Below are positions 33,248 to 42,733 of a stretch of DNA of 64,000 nt, piece after piece. Numbering within the stretch: the first letter of the stretch is position 1; the number at the start of each line of letters is the position of its first letter. Source of the DNA: Candidatus Solirubrobacter pratensis (lineage in GTDB: Bacteria > Actinomycetota > Thermoleophilia > Solirubrobacterales > Solirubrobacteraceae); assembly GCF_000425945.1 (NCBI RefSeq), contig NZ_AUEK01000006.1:310001-374000 (forward strand). Direction: 5' to 3'. The position numbers and the translations under genes were made by a program. Below the pieces are notes generated by a model. That model was not told the DNA's origin. It saw only the letters and a program-made list of their open reading frames with translations, and searched no databases.

Positions 33248-36087
33248 CTACACCGCCACGGGAGCGCCGTCATCGTCGATGGCGGCAAACCGATCGTGGA
33301 ATGTGTCGATCCACGCGTTCGCGTGTACCAGCGCCGGGTGGCGAGCCTCGCGGTCGCGGAAGTCTCGATCGTGCGGGCTGTGGACGGCTCCGGTCCGTGG
33401 GTTGGTCTTGCCTTCCAGCACGTCCTGGTGATGGAGCAACTCGTGATAGACGAGGAACTCGATGATGCTCGCTTCGACAGCAGGGCTGTCGAGCAGCACG
33501 TTGACCCGGATCTTCGGGAAATTGTGGGCCGGGGAGTCCGTCTGCCACTGGTAGTCGGCCCATATGGAGCCCAGCGCACGCGTCGTCCACTCGATACCGC
33601 CGGCGGGCGCGGCCAACGGCTCCGGGAACAGCGCTGGATCGGTCCGGACACGTTCGAGGATCGTTTGGAGATCGTGCGTGCCGGTTGCGAACATATGATC
33701 GATGCGGTCCGCTCCACGAGTGGGTGGCACACGGAGTTCGTCGAAGCTTTCGGGCTCGCCGACGTCGAGATGTGAGAACTGCTCGAGGACCTGCCGTCGG
33801 AGCCCTTCCCGACCGCCGTAATAGGCGTCGACAAGCGCGGGATTGGCGTCGTACGCCGCAGCGATGGTCGCCTCACGCTCGTCCCGGCGCGCGTCCGCGT
33901 CGAAGAGTCGCCGGGCGATGCGGCGGGGGTCGACCGCGTCGCGGTTCTCCAGCGCGATGAAGGGGGGCATCTCGCCTTCGGCAGCGACATAGCGTGCCAG
34001 CATGTAGAGCCGCGACAAGGCAGGACGCGGTTCCGGCGTCTCCGCGAAGAAGCGATCGTGCCAGAGTTCGGGGTCCGGGCCGACCTCTCCGGCGGCAACG
34101 GCGGCCGCGAGCTCGTCGAAGCCTACGGCGTCGTGGTCGTACACGAACAGATCGACGTGGCGGGCTTCGAGTTCCTCATCCTCGCCGGATTCGTCGTCGA
34201 TCGGCAGCTCGACCTCAAACGCGAAGAGGCCGATGGGCACTGCGGTCCATGGCGCTCCCTCCGTGGCGGGAAGTCGCTCTCGCACTTCGTCAGCTGCGGC
34301 CATGAGCACGCGGCGCCAGGTGTCCAGGTCGATCCGCACGCCCGGGGTGGCCGCGGCCGTGGGTGCTGGCTCCTCGACCACCGGACTATCGACCAGGCCG
34401 GAGAGGCGAATGGGATCGATCCAGTCGGGGAAGCGGTGCCAATGGTCGCGAAACGAGACCAGGTAGGCGTGCGGCGTGCCGCCGACCTTCTCGCCCCGCA
34501 GCGCCCGGCCGACCATCTGGCTCATCAGCACCTCACTGCTCGTGGGGCGAGCGAGGAACGCCGTCTTGACGGCCGGGAGGTCGACGCCCTCTGTGAGCAC
34601 CTGCACGTTGACCAAGACTGGGAACGCTCCGCTCCGATAGCGCTCCAGCAGCTCAGCTCGCGGTACATCCTCGGCGCTCGCGCCGTTCCCGGGCTCAGGC
34701 AGGTAGAGCGTGCTGATGGATGCGGTCAGTGCGCCGGCAGGTACTCCTGCGACCGCGAAATCGCGCGCGAGCACGTGCGCGTGGTCCACGTCGACCGCGA
34801 ACACGATCGTCTGGCCATAACTGAAGTCGCGGCCGTCGGTTGGTCCGCGGCGATACGTGTCGACGATCGTCCGATTGCGCGACACGTTGCCCGCCAGCCG
34901 CGACGCCAGCCGGGAGGAAAGCTCGCCGTACTGCATCAGGTGCATGAGGTCGTCGTCATCGGCGAGCGCTTCGGCGTCGACCTCGGTGGGGACCGATGCG
35001 ATCCGGGCCTCGGCCAGATATCCACCCGCGGTCAACTCGGCCAGCGTGACCTCGGCGAGCGTGTGCTCGAACAGCCGCCCGAGCATCCGCCGCTCGTCGG
35101 GTCTCATCCGCGTGGGCGTGGCGGTCAGGCCGACAACCGCGTCATCTGTCGCCTCGCGGGCGAGCTGCAGTATCTCGCGCCACGTCCGCGCGACTGCGTG
35201 GTGCGCCTCGTCGAACACGACGACGCAGGGATGCGCGGCCAGGAAGCCGCGCACGGCCAACGGGTGTCGTGCGAGCGACCCGATGGTCGCGACGACGACG
35301 TCGTGCGCTACGTCCGGCAGCGTCGTCGCGGAACCGAAGCCGCTGCCGATCAGCCGCATCGCGAGCCGCTCGTGCGAGCCGCCCAACAAACTCGCCGATC
35401 GCACGAAAGTCCCCGCTGTCTGCCGCAGCAACTCCTCTCGATGTGTGACCCAGAGGACCTTCACGCCGCGGCGGACCGGATCGTCGAGCAGCCAGTGCAC
35501 CCGCGGTCACCGTCTTCCCCGCGCCCGTCGGCATCACAACTACACCCACCAGGCCGTTGCCGTGCCGGCGATAGGCGTCATGCAGGCGTGAGACCACCCG
35601 CTCCTGGTGCTCGTGCAGGGCCGGCGGCGCCATCCCGCGCGTGCTGACGACGTTGAATGGCCGAAGCTCCGGCTCGGTATCCGCCGGTGCGAGGGCGCCA
35701 CCCGACGCCCTCAGGGCTTCTGCGAGTACCTCGCGGACAACATCGCTCTGACGACGGCCCACCGGCGGGTCGGCGACGCGGCGGACTGCGGCTAGCTTGC
35801 TGCGCGGCGAGATGATCTGGCCGCGAAGGCCGGACGAGATGACTCGGCCCTGGAGCACCGCGTGGACGTGGTCGAGAGCGGCCGGATCGTTGCGCAACCA
35901 CGCGTTGACGGTCACCGTGCGCACACCGAAATCCCGAAAGAAGTCGGGACGCGGAAGGGGCCACTCCTCCCGCAACAGACCAATCGCCAGCGCGGTGTCC
36001 GGTCGCCCGCCGCCGACCGCGCGCGCGAACGCTCGAACAAGATCGGGCCGGCAGGTTCGCCCAATCGAAACTCGCGTCGTCGCGCAT
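33248..36087 (-). pseudogene. SF2 helicase with C-terminal HExxH domain, two one-base frameshifts
   Basis: Read across two junctions this is one protein of about 945 residues. It begins MRDDASFDWANLP (36087); an extra base in GGG at 36045-36047 shifts into DLVRAFARAVGGGRPDTALA and on to Walker A VVMPTGAGKTVTA. A second extra base in CCC at 35500-35502 shifts into HWLLDDPVRRGVKVLWVTHR. Then come FDEAHHAVA (motif II), GLTATPTR (III), and the helicase C domain with LVNVQVLTEGVDLPAVKTAF and MSQMVGRALRG (VI). The last 120 residues hold EFLVYHELLHHQDVLEG and HSPHDRDFRDREARH, an HExxH zinc-peptidase pattern like SprT. Removing the two bases makes the length divisible by three. Broken gene or sequence error. 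Confidence 0.65.
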
Positions 36088-36441
36088 TCATCCGCCTCAG
36101 CCGTCTAGCCGAAGCACCCACTGCTGTCGTTGGTGGACACGTTCCGCACATGAGCGCTAGTACGCAGGAGCTCAGTGTTCGGCATGCGGCGATGCTAAGG
36201 GAACGGGCGCCCCTTCGCGAGGAGCTCGGCCGCAATCGACGCGACGCGCATTGCGCCATGCCGCCGCGACCGCCGCAGCTACTAGCTGCAGCTGAGCATC
36301 GCGAGCCGCGGCTACCGATACGCGTCACAGGGTTCGCATCGCGGTCATGATGGCGAGCGTGCTCCGCGCTCGCGCCCGGCTCGACGCAACCGGACCTTGG
36401 CGCCACCTAGCTAGAACCGCGATTTACCGAGAAGCGGTTGC
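36088..36441. other. Gene-free stretch between helicase and att-like site B
   Basis: About 350 bp upstream of the helicase start. Frames on both strands are short and Arg-rich. No tRNA, ribosome site or clear promoter was found. It is the likely right edge of the first inserted element. Confidence 0.4.
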
Positions 36442-36510
36442 TGCGATTTGCGGGATTTCAAGCCGACGGGGGACTCGAACCCCCGACCTCTTCATACGAC
36501 GCGGTACGCC
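36442..36510 (-). repeat. att-like site B: diverged tRNA 3'-half fragment
   Basis: Read on the minus strand it has TCGTATGAAGAGGTC, a T-arm GGGGG-TTCGAGT-CCCCC and acceptor strand GTCGGCT, followed by TGAAATCCCGCAAATCGCA, the sequence that follows site A with one base missing. Upstream, GTAGGCGTA is also shared with site A. The 5' half of a tRNA is absent. The orientation equals that of site A. This fits the junction of two tandem tRNA-targeting elements, the second of which carries the Argonaute operon, integrase and conjugation genes. Confidence 0.55.
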
Positions 36511-36708
36511 TACTAGCATCAGAAATACGGTTGCAGCGAATTCCCAACGCTCGCCGTGCGTCGCAGCCTCGTCCGTGCCGTATCCGTGCCTATTCTGCGC
36601 CGCAACTGCGGCGTGCCAACCGGCGCAGTGCGGGGCGCGCATAAGCCTGGGTTCGCCGTCTTCCCGCCCAGGCGGATCTGTCGGCCCAGCCTGAGACCCT
36701 GAGCGATC

Positions 36709-39246
36709 GTGCCGGAGGGTATGGAAGACGCTGACGTCCTGGGCGGCATCGTGCGCAGGCAGCAAGGGCCCGACGCGGTTCTCCTCCTCGGGGCGGGCGC
36801 GTCAGTCAAGTCCGGCGTTCCTCTCGCACGCGACATGGTGGCGATGGCCGCCATGTGGGGCTGGTGCCGGCGCAACAACCGCTCGTTCCGGGATCCGCGG
36901 CTAACGCGAAGCGACTGGTACCCGTGGCTTTCCGATCAAGGCTGGTTCGACGCGGACATACCGTGGGCGGATCAGTATCCAACGGCGGTCGAGCGCCTGC
37001 TTACGCCGCGTGAGAGTCGTCGCGAATTCTTCCTGAACGTGCTCGACCGGGCGGTGACGCCCAGCGCCGGCTACGAGGCCCTCGCCGGGCTCGTCGGGGC
37101 AGGCGCGGTCAACCATCTGCTGACAACGAACTTCGATGCGCTCGCGATCCAAGCCTGCCGGGCCGACCGCGGTGTGTCGCGTGTCGAGCTGATCCGTCGC
37201 CCCGCCGATCTTCACCTGTTCTCCCTGGCCCCGCGCTACCCGCAGGTCGTCCAGTTGCACGGCTCGGTGGAGCATTATGAGGACCGCAATCTGGAGACCG
37301 AGACCCGGACTCTCGATCCGCTGATGCGCGACGCCGTGCTGCCGTTGCTGCGTGATCACCCGCTCGTCGTCATCGGCTATCGCGGGGCGGAGCCCTCCGT
37401 CATGGAGGATCTGTTGTTGCGAGGCGTCGACCAGGTCAACGGCTACCGCCACGGCATCTACTGGTGCATGCTGCCGGGAGAGACTCCCAGTCCGCTGGTG
37501 GAGAAGCTTGCGCAACGCGTCGGAGCCAACTTCGCCTTCGTCGAGATCCCGGGGTTCGACGAGGCGATGACCGAGTGGGCGAGGGATCTGCGTCCGGCGC
37601 GTGTCCCGCGCGTGTCCTCCTCAGATCCGGAACCGGTGTCCGATCTGCGGCCGGTCGAGTTGAGCGTCGATGAACTCGATCAGGTGCTGCTCGTAGAGCG
37701 GCTCGATGTCTACGCCGAGCGCATGGACCTGCCCCCGGCCGAGGACGACAGTGCACGCGAGCAGCGTCTAGAGGAAATGCGGCTAGTGCGTCGCCGCGAC
37801 GACGGCGGCGCCGTGCTGACGAGGGCGGCGATGCTGCTGTTCTCGGCCGAGGACGTCGTCCGCGTCGAGATCACCGCAGGTGAGGTCTTCCTGCCCGTCG
37901 CCGGCAACGCGCTAGTCGTCCTCGACCGGGTGTTGGATGCCCTTGACGAGCTCAACGAGACCTACCGATTGAAGGGCGCCACGTCCGAGGATGTCCGCCG
38001 TTTCGACCCGCGTGCCATCAAGGAAGTGGTCGTCAACGCGCTCGCCCACCGTGACTACGACGTCGATGCGCCCGTACGCATCCGCATGTCGTCCCGCGAG
38101 CTGACCATCGTCTCTCCCGGCGGCGTCGTTGAGGGACTGCGGCCCGAACTGCTCGGTGAGCGCGGACAGCGCGCGTATCGCAACCCAGTGCTGGCCGACC
38201 TGCTCTACGGGATCGGGGCCATGGACAAACGAGGCTCGGGCCTGCCGGATGTCCTGCGGTGGGCACGGCAAGCGGGCGGCGAGGCGACATTCGGCGTCAC
38301 CCACGATGCCCGGTCATTCGTCGCGTCTCTGATCGCACGTGACCTCGATCCTGACCCGGTGACCGGCACCGCTTCCCCCGAGCACGTGGAGCGGTTCACC
38401 GTCAACGCCCTTCCGGTCGAACTTCGCGGCGCGCTGTTTCGGACGCGCTCGTCGATCACCGATCGGACGATGGTGTTCGACGCGGCCGGCGACGGTGCCC
38501 CAGTTCCCGGCTTCGCCTTCGACGCGGGTGAGCTGTACACGTTCGACGACCCATCGAGCGACGGCTCACCGTTCGCCGCGTTCCTTCTCGGCGAGCCCGC
38601 GACGGTGCCGGCCGGCGACCTCCTAGGGAGGCCGGAGTCCGAGCGAGTGCTCGTACAGTTGCTGAACTCGTGTCTTCTCGCTTGGTCGCGCGATCGGCAG
38701 CTGCGCAGCGACGCGGGCGCCATGCGGTTTTGGTTTCCTCGGGACGAGGATGGCGAGCGTGCCGTGACCTATCGCGCGCGCGTGCGAGAGTCGCGCCGCG
38801 CCGTCACTCGGCCGAAGGTCTCTAATGCGAGCGGTGCGGTGCGCTACTGGGAGCACGAGGCGGTGCGAGTGCGCTTCCGTCGCTACGGCGATCAGTGGGT
38901 CGTGCACCTCGTGCCGACGATGGTCTTCACCACCGACGGCGAAGCCGACTTGCTCGTTGGGCCGCGCGTCGGGCCGCTTGCGACTCGGCGCCTAGCCCGG
39001 GACTTCAACCCGCAAGTCCAGAACGACATCTATTTCTGGCGTTGGGTGTTGGTTGGCGGCGATGAGCACGTGGATCTCGGCGCGGGGTCGGTCCGGGTCG
39101 GGTCGCGGTTGCTGGTCCGCGATGTCATCGACGCGCCGCCTGCGACCGGCGGCCTGGGCGCCGAACCCGAGGAGGACGTTGTCGAGCGCGACGTCGCCTC
39201 CGAGCTCGCCGAGATCGCCGCCGAGCAGGCCGAGGAGCGCGAGTGA
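36709..39246 (+). CDS. SIR2 / RecG-Schlafen-like / APAZ-like effector of a short Argonaute system
   Basis: 845 residues. The N-terminal SIR2-type domain (about 20-295) has LLGAGASVKSGVP, LLTTNFDALA (about 137-146), QLHGSVEHY and LVVIGYRG. The middle region (about 315-560) resembles the RecG-C/Schlafen-associated ATPase-like domain: EVVVNALAHRDYD (about 439-451), LTIVSPGG and RNPVLADLLYGIGAMDKRGS. The C-terminal region (about 570-845, such as RYWEHEAVRVRFRRYGDQW) lies where an APAZ domain is expected, because the next gene, coupled by GTGA, is a short Argonaute. Starts: GTG 36709 or ATG 36721. SIR2-APAZ proteins of known short-Argonaute systems deplete NAD+ on sensing foreign nucleic acid; they are usually near 570 residues, so this one carries an extra middle domain. 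Confidence 0.75.
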   Translation: MPEGMEDADVLGGIVRRQQGPDAVLLLGAGASVKSGVPLARDMVAMAAMWGWCRRNNRSFRDPRLTRSDWYPWLSDQGWFDADIPWADQYPTAVERLLTPRESRREFFLNVLDRAVTPSAGYEALAGLVGAGAVNHLLTTNFDALAIQACRADRGVSRVELIRRPADLHLFSLAPRYPQVVQLHGSVEHYEDRNLETETRTLDPLMRDAVLPLLRDHPLVVIGYRGAEPSVMEDLLLRGVDQVNGYRHGIYWCMLPGETPSPLVEKLAQRVGANFAFVEIPGFDEAMTEWARDLRPARVPRVSSSDPEPVSDLRPVELSVDELDQVLLVERLDVYAERMDLPPAEDDSAREQRLEEMRLVRRRDDGGAVLTRAAMLLFSAEDVVRVEITAGEVFLPVAGNALVVLDRVLDALDELNETYRLKGATSEDVRRFDPRAIKEVVVNALAHRDYDVDAPVRIRMSSRELTIVSPGGVVEGLRPELLGERGQRAYRNPVLADLLYGIGAMDKRGSGLPDVLRWARQAGGEATFGVTHDARSFVASLIARDLDPDPVTGTASPEHVERFTVNALPVELRGALFRTRSSITDRTMVFDAAGDGAPVPGFAFDAGELYTFDDPSSDGSPFAAFLLGEPATVPAGDLLGRPESERVLVQLLNSCLLAWSRDRQLRSDAGAMRFWFPRDEDGERAVTYRARVRESRRAVTRPKVSNASGAVRYWEHEAVRVRFRRYGDQWVVHLVPTMVFTTDGEADLLVGPRVGPLATRRLARDFNPQVQNDIYFWRWVLVGGDEHVDLGAGSVRVGSRLLVRDVIDAPPATGGLGAEPEEDVVERDVASELAEIAAEQAEERE

Positions 39247-40757
39247 GCCTGACTCTCGACATCATTCACGAGACCGAGCCGCTTCTTCAGTTCGGCGACG
39301 GGCACGACGCCCGCACCCCGAAGGAGGGTCTGCTCGCGGGCGGTCCCTATGACCTGCGTCTCGGGCGCGCGCATCGCTCCGCGTTGCGGCTCGCTCTTAT
39401 CGGCCCTCCAGAGGCGGTGCGCGGCATGCGTTCGTTCGTGCGCCGCATGCAGCGAGGCATCAGCGCCCAGAAGACCAACATCAGCCTGTTCCCGGCATTC
39501 CCAGCGTTCCAGGAGATCTTCCGGTCGTCGCTGGACAGCCGCGCGGACTCCGACGTGATCCTTGATTCAAGCGCCTATCGGGCAGCGCTTGGCTTGCCGC
39601 CCGCTGACGCGTTTGTCCGCATGGTCGACCTGTACGGCAGCGCGATCGAGGATCTTGCGCGCCGCGACCTCGCGGCCGACGTCGCCATTTGTTGCCTACC
39701 CAGGGAGCTGCGCGACAAGTGCGCGATCGTTGATTCGCGGCTGCCGCGCGGGCAACTGCGCGCGCTCCGCGAGCAGCAGCGCATTCGCGACTCCGGCCAG
39801 GACTCCTTGTTCGACGCCCTGGGTCCACGCGGCGAGCCATTGACCGTCGAGGACGCGGCCGACCCGGTGCCCGAGGACCTGCTGCGCCGCAACTTTCGAG
39901 CGGCACTCAAGGCGCGGGCTATGGAGGCCAAGCTGCCGATCCAACTCGTCACCGAGCATCTCTGGGATGATCGCCGCGACAACGAGGACGCCGCCACGCG
40001 CGCGTGGAACCTCGCTGTCGCCCTGTACTACAAAGCAGGCGGCATCCCGTGGCGGGCGGACATGCGAGTCGACGAGGCATGCTTCGTCGGCGTCTCCTTC
40101 CATCACCTCCGTACGCAGCGAAGCCACGTCGTGTACTCCAGCCTTGCGCAGGCGTTCTCCTCAGACGGCGAGGGCTTCGCGCTGCGGGGAGAGGCGGTGC
40201 CGTACGACGCACAGACCCGCCGGCCTTACCTCTCGGCCGAGAAAGCCAACGGACTACTGAGCACTGTCCTTGACGCCTACCGGGAGCGCGCCGGACGCGA
40301 CCCGGTCCGAATCGTCGTCCACAAGACCACTCTGTTCACGAACGAAGAGCGCGAGGGGATCGCCGCTGCCCTGACGTCTGTGCCCAACGTGCAGCTTGTG
40401 ACGATCCGGTCGCGCCACGACTTCCGGATGCTTCGCCAGGGCACCTACCCACCTCACCGCGGGACGCTCTGCCGGCTAGCCGACGCCTCGTACCTCTTCA
40501 CCGTCGGCTACCAGCCTCAGCACCTCACTTATCCGGGCCCGCACATCCCCGTGCCGCTTGAAATCGTCGGCGTCGAGTTCGCCGACGTCGAACAGGTCGC
40601 CGACGACCTGCTCTGTCTGACGAAGATGAACTGGAACTCGGCGCGGTCGGCAGCGGGTCTGCCGATCACGCTGTCGTTCGCACGCAAGGTCGGCGGGATC
40701 ATGGCCGAGTTGCCGCCCGGCGTCAGCCCGCACCCGTCGTTCCGCTACTACATGTGA
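39243..40757 (+). CDS. Short prokaryotic Argonaute (MID-PIWI)
   Basis: 504 residues from GTG 39243, overlapping the effector stop (GTGA). The layout is that of short pAgos: no N or PAZ domain, a MID region (about 120-270, with FRAALKARAMEAKLPIQLV for 5'-end binding) and a PIWI region (about 275-504: EACFVGVSFHH, RDPVRIVVHKTTLF, LADASYLFTVGYQPQHLTYP, HIPVPLEIVG, LCLTKMNWNSA, SFARKVGGIMAELP). At the first catalytic position the usual Asp is replaced (FVGVSFHH), so slicing is not expected. It would use a guide to detect invader nucleic acid and activate the SIR2 partner. Located as cargo at the left end of the conjugative element. Confidence 0.8.
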   Translation: MSLTLDIIHETEPLLQFGDGHDARTPKEGLLAGGPYDLRLGRAHRSALRLALIGPPEAVRGMRSFVRRMQRGISAQKTNISLFPAFPAFQEIFRSSLDSRADSDVILDSSAYRAALGLPPADAFVRMVDLYGSAIEDLARRDLAADVAICCLPRELRDKCAIVDSRLPRGQLRALREQQRIRDSGQDSLFDALGPRGEPLTVEDAADPVPEDLLRRNFRAALKARAMEAKLPIQLVTEHLWDDRRDNEDAATRAWNLAVALYYKAGGIPWRADMRVDEACFVGVSFHHLRTQRSHVVYSSLAQAFSSDGEGFALRGEAVPYDAQTRRPYLSAEKANGLLSTVLDAYRERAGRDPVRIVVHKTTLFTNEEREGIAAALTSVPNVQLVTIRSRHDFRMLRQGTYPPHRGTLCRLADASYLFTVGYQPQHLTYPGPHIPVPLEIVGVEFADVEQVADDLLCLTKMNWNSARSAAGLPITLSFARKVGGIMAELPPGVSPHPSFRYYM

Positions 40758-40890
40758 ACGCACGCATCGGGGTGGCTGCCGAGCTGGGAAGGGAGGCCGG
40801 TGCACAACCCCATTGATGTGCGGGACTGCGCTCGCCAGCTCGTTCGCGACCTCGCGAGGGAAGGCGCCACGCCTGCTCGACTTGCCTGAG

Positions 40891-41061
40891 TCAGGCCGCG
40901 TCGGCTTCGCGCAGCTCGCGGAAGGCCTGTTCGGCGTCGCGTTCGAAGGTCTCTTCGACCTTGCGGAACGCTTCCTCGACCTCCGGGCGCGTGCGGGTCG
41001 AGTCCTGAATCAGGACATCACCGTTGGGAAGCGGATGCTCGATCTTGTCGTGCTCGGTCAT
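40891..41061 (-). CDS. Small acidic protein downstream of SIR2 gene (56 aa)
   Basis: A clean 56-codon frame from ATG 41061 to TGA 40891: MTEHDKIEHPLPNGDVLIQD, then RPEVEEAFRKVEETFERDAE, ending ELREADAA. It is rich in Glu/Asp with a regular helical heptad-like pattern, unlike shadow frames here. It lies 37 nt after the stop of the SIR2-family gene on the same strand. No good ribosome site is seen; TAATAA at about 12 nt upstream could be a -10 for a near-leaderless transcript. It could be a regulatory partner or immunity protein of the SIR2 protein, or an independent small gene. Confidence 0.5.
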   Translation of the reverse strand: MTEHDKIEHPLPNGDVLIQDSTRTRPEVEEAFRKVEETFERDAEQAFRELREADAA

Positions 41062-41098
41062 GCCGTAGTCGTTATTAGAGCATCGCTCGGACGGAACA

Positions 41099-42604
41099 TC
41101 AGCGGAAGGGCTGGTCGAGCAACGCCAGCACGTTCGTCGTCAGCGCCTGATTGAAGCGGGCCTCGACGATGTCGTCCATTGCGTTGAGCATCGTCTCCTC
41201 GCGACCCTTCATTGAGGCGGTCGTTAGACAGCCAACGGGAATACGTCCGTGGCGGTCGCTGTCGATGACCAGCGGCGTGCCGCGGATGAAGTGCCACCGC
41301 GAGGCGTAGATGTCGCGGGTCTCGGCGAGCGGCAGCCCGCGGCAGAACGAGCGCACGGCGACCCAGCGGGCATGCTCGTCGATCGCGACCGGTTCGACCG
41401 TCTCTTGGTCGATGTGGACGCGATCAGTGGTGACGCGGTTGATGAGGTGCGCGGCGTTGGCGTCGATCAGCCACAGCGTGAGCGCGAGCTTCTCCTGCCA
41501 GCGGCGACCCTCGAGCTCCTCGGCGGCGGCGACCGCGCTCTCGAGCGCCGAGCGGAGCCGAGCGCCGACGACCAGCTGTGCGCGGACGAACGCGTCGTCG
41601 TCGCCGATCCCGAGCAACTGCCGCTCGACGGCGTCGACCCATGTACGGGCACGCTCCGGCAACGGCAGATAGTTGTCCTCGAGTTGCTTCGCGCGCGCGA
41701 CCTCGTACAGGAGCTGCGCCACATCGACGTAGTGATCGACGAAGACGGCGGTGACGCCGACTGCCGCCCACCTGGCCGCGATCGCCTTCTCGCGCGCCGC
41801 GGGCACGCCGGCGGGCACCTTCCGCTCGTAGCTGTCCTGGCGGACGAAGATCGCGTAGCGCGGCGGCGTGGCAGCGCCGACATCGCCGTAGAGGTAGCGG
41901 ATTAGGTTGGGGTCGGCGAGGCTGGTGCCGACGAAGACGAACATGCCCTGGCCGAGGGCAGTCCGCACGCGCGCCTCTTGCCACGGCATGCCCTGCTGCA
42001 TGCGCTGATAGTCAGACTCGCTCAGCACGAGCCGGCCAGCGCGCCCGTCGCGTCCCGCGTAGCCATGCAGATGGACCACCTGCACCGCGCCGCGCGGCAC
42101 CTCTCGGTGCTCGCCCACGTACGGCACGGCCACGCGCGGCTGCAGCGGATCATCGCGCAGGCCCTGCTCGGCCAGGTCGTCGTAGTTCGTGGTCATCAGC
42201 TCGAAGCCAGCACCGAAGGCGTCGATCAGGCGTGGCAGCTGGCGGCAGATCGGGCCCGGGAAGAATTCCGCGGCACTACGGCCCTCGCCGTAGAGGGCCT
42301 GCGGGATCCATGCCTCCAGCGTGTCGTGATCGCTGAGGGCATCGACGATCGCGGCTGCGCCGAGGTAGCCGTCGCGGCGGACCGCCTCGGCGACCCATCG
42401 CCGCCGGCCCGTCTCGTCGGTCTCTTCGAGCAGCCCGCTCTCGATGCCTACCCGGACGAGCAGGCGCTCGATCAGCGCCGGCCAGCTCGGCAGACCGGCT
42501 TCGATCGAGGCGCCCGCGCCAAGCAGCACCGTCAGGCGTGGCGCCGCGGCGGCGTCGGCGATCAGCCGGTCAAGCGGCGGCTGTGCGAAGGTGTCGAAGC
42601 TCAC
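41099..42604 (-). CDS. Stand-alone SIR2-family protein
   Basis: 501 residues. The N-terminal SIR2-like NAD-binding domain (about 20-290) has LTVLLGAGASIEAGLPSW, LMTTNYDDLAEQGL, VVHLHGYAGRDGR, LVLSESDYQRM and GMFVFVGTSLADPNLIRYL, the ordered motif set of the SIR2_2 type. The C-terminal half has no recognised domain (VERQLLGIGDDDAFVRAQLV, HIDQETVEPVAIDEH). There is no signal or membrane segment. SIR2 proteins of this type act as NADase effectors in several anti-phage systems (for example DSR- and Thoeris-like); no partner of those systems is adjacent, apart from the 56-aa acidic gene. Convergent with the Argonaute operon. Confidence 0.8.
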   Translation of the reverse strand: MSFDTFAQPPLDRLIADAAAAPRLTVLLGAGASIEAGLPSWPALIERLLVRVGIESGLLEETDETGRRRWVAEAVRRDGYLGAAAIVDALSDHDTLEAWIPQALYGEGRSAAEFFPGPICRQLPRLIDAFGAGFELMTTNYDDLAEQGLRDDPLQPRVAVPYVGEHREVPRGAVQVVHLHGYAGRDGRAGRLVLSESDYQRMQQGMPWQEARVRTALGQGMFVFVGTSLADPNLIRYLYGDVGAATPPRYAIFVRQDSYERKVPAGVPAAREKAIAARWAAVGVTAVFVDHYVDVAQLLYEVARAKQLEDNYLPLPERARTWVDAVERQLLGIGDDDAFVRAQLVVGARLRSALESAVAAAEELEGRRWQEKLALTLWLIDANAAHLINRVTTDRVHIDQETVEPVAIDEHARWVAVRSFCRGLPLAETRDIYASRWHFIRGTPLVIDSDRHGRIPVGCLTTASMKGREETMLNAMDDIVEARFNQALTTNVLALLDQPFR

Positions 42605-42733
42605 GAGAACATGATCGCCGCCCGGTCGGCGGGTCTACGCGGCGGCGGTCGTCGGACGAGCGTTCGCTGCTGCGTCTCGCCCGCGCGGGCGCCGGATCGC
42701 ATGGAATGTCATGAAGGAGGGCGCCTCGGGGAC

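Noticed and set aside
40813..41154. Plus-strand 113-codon frame between the Argonaute and SIR2 genes
   Set aside because: Antisense to the cleaner 56-codon minus-strand gene and lacking a ribosome site.
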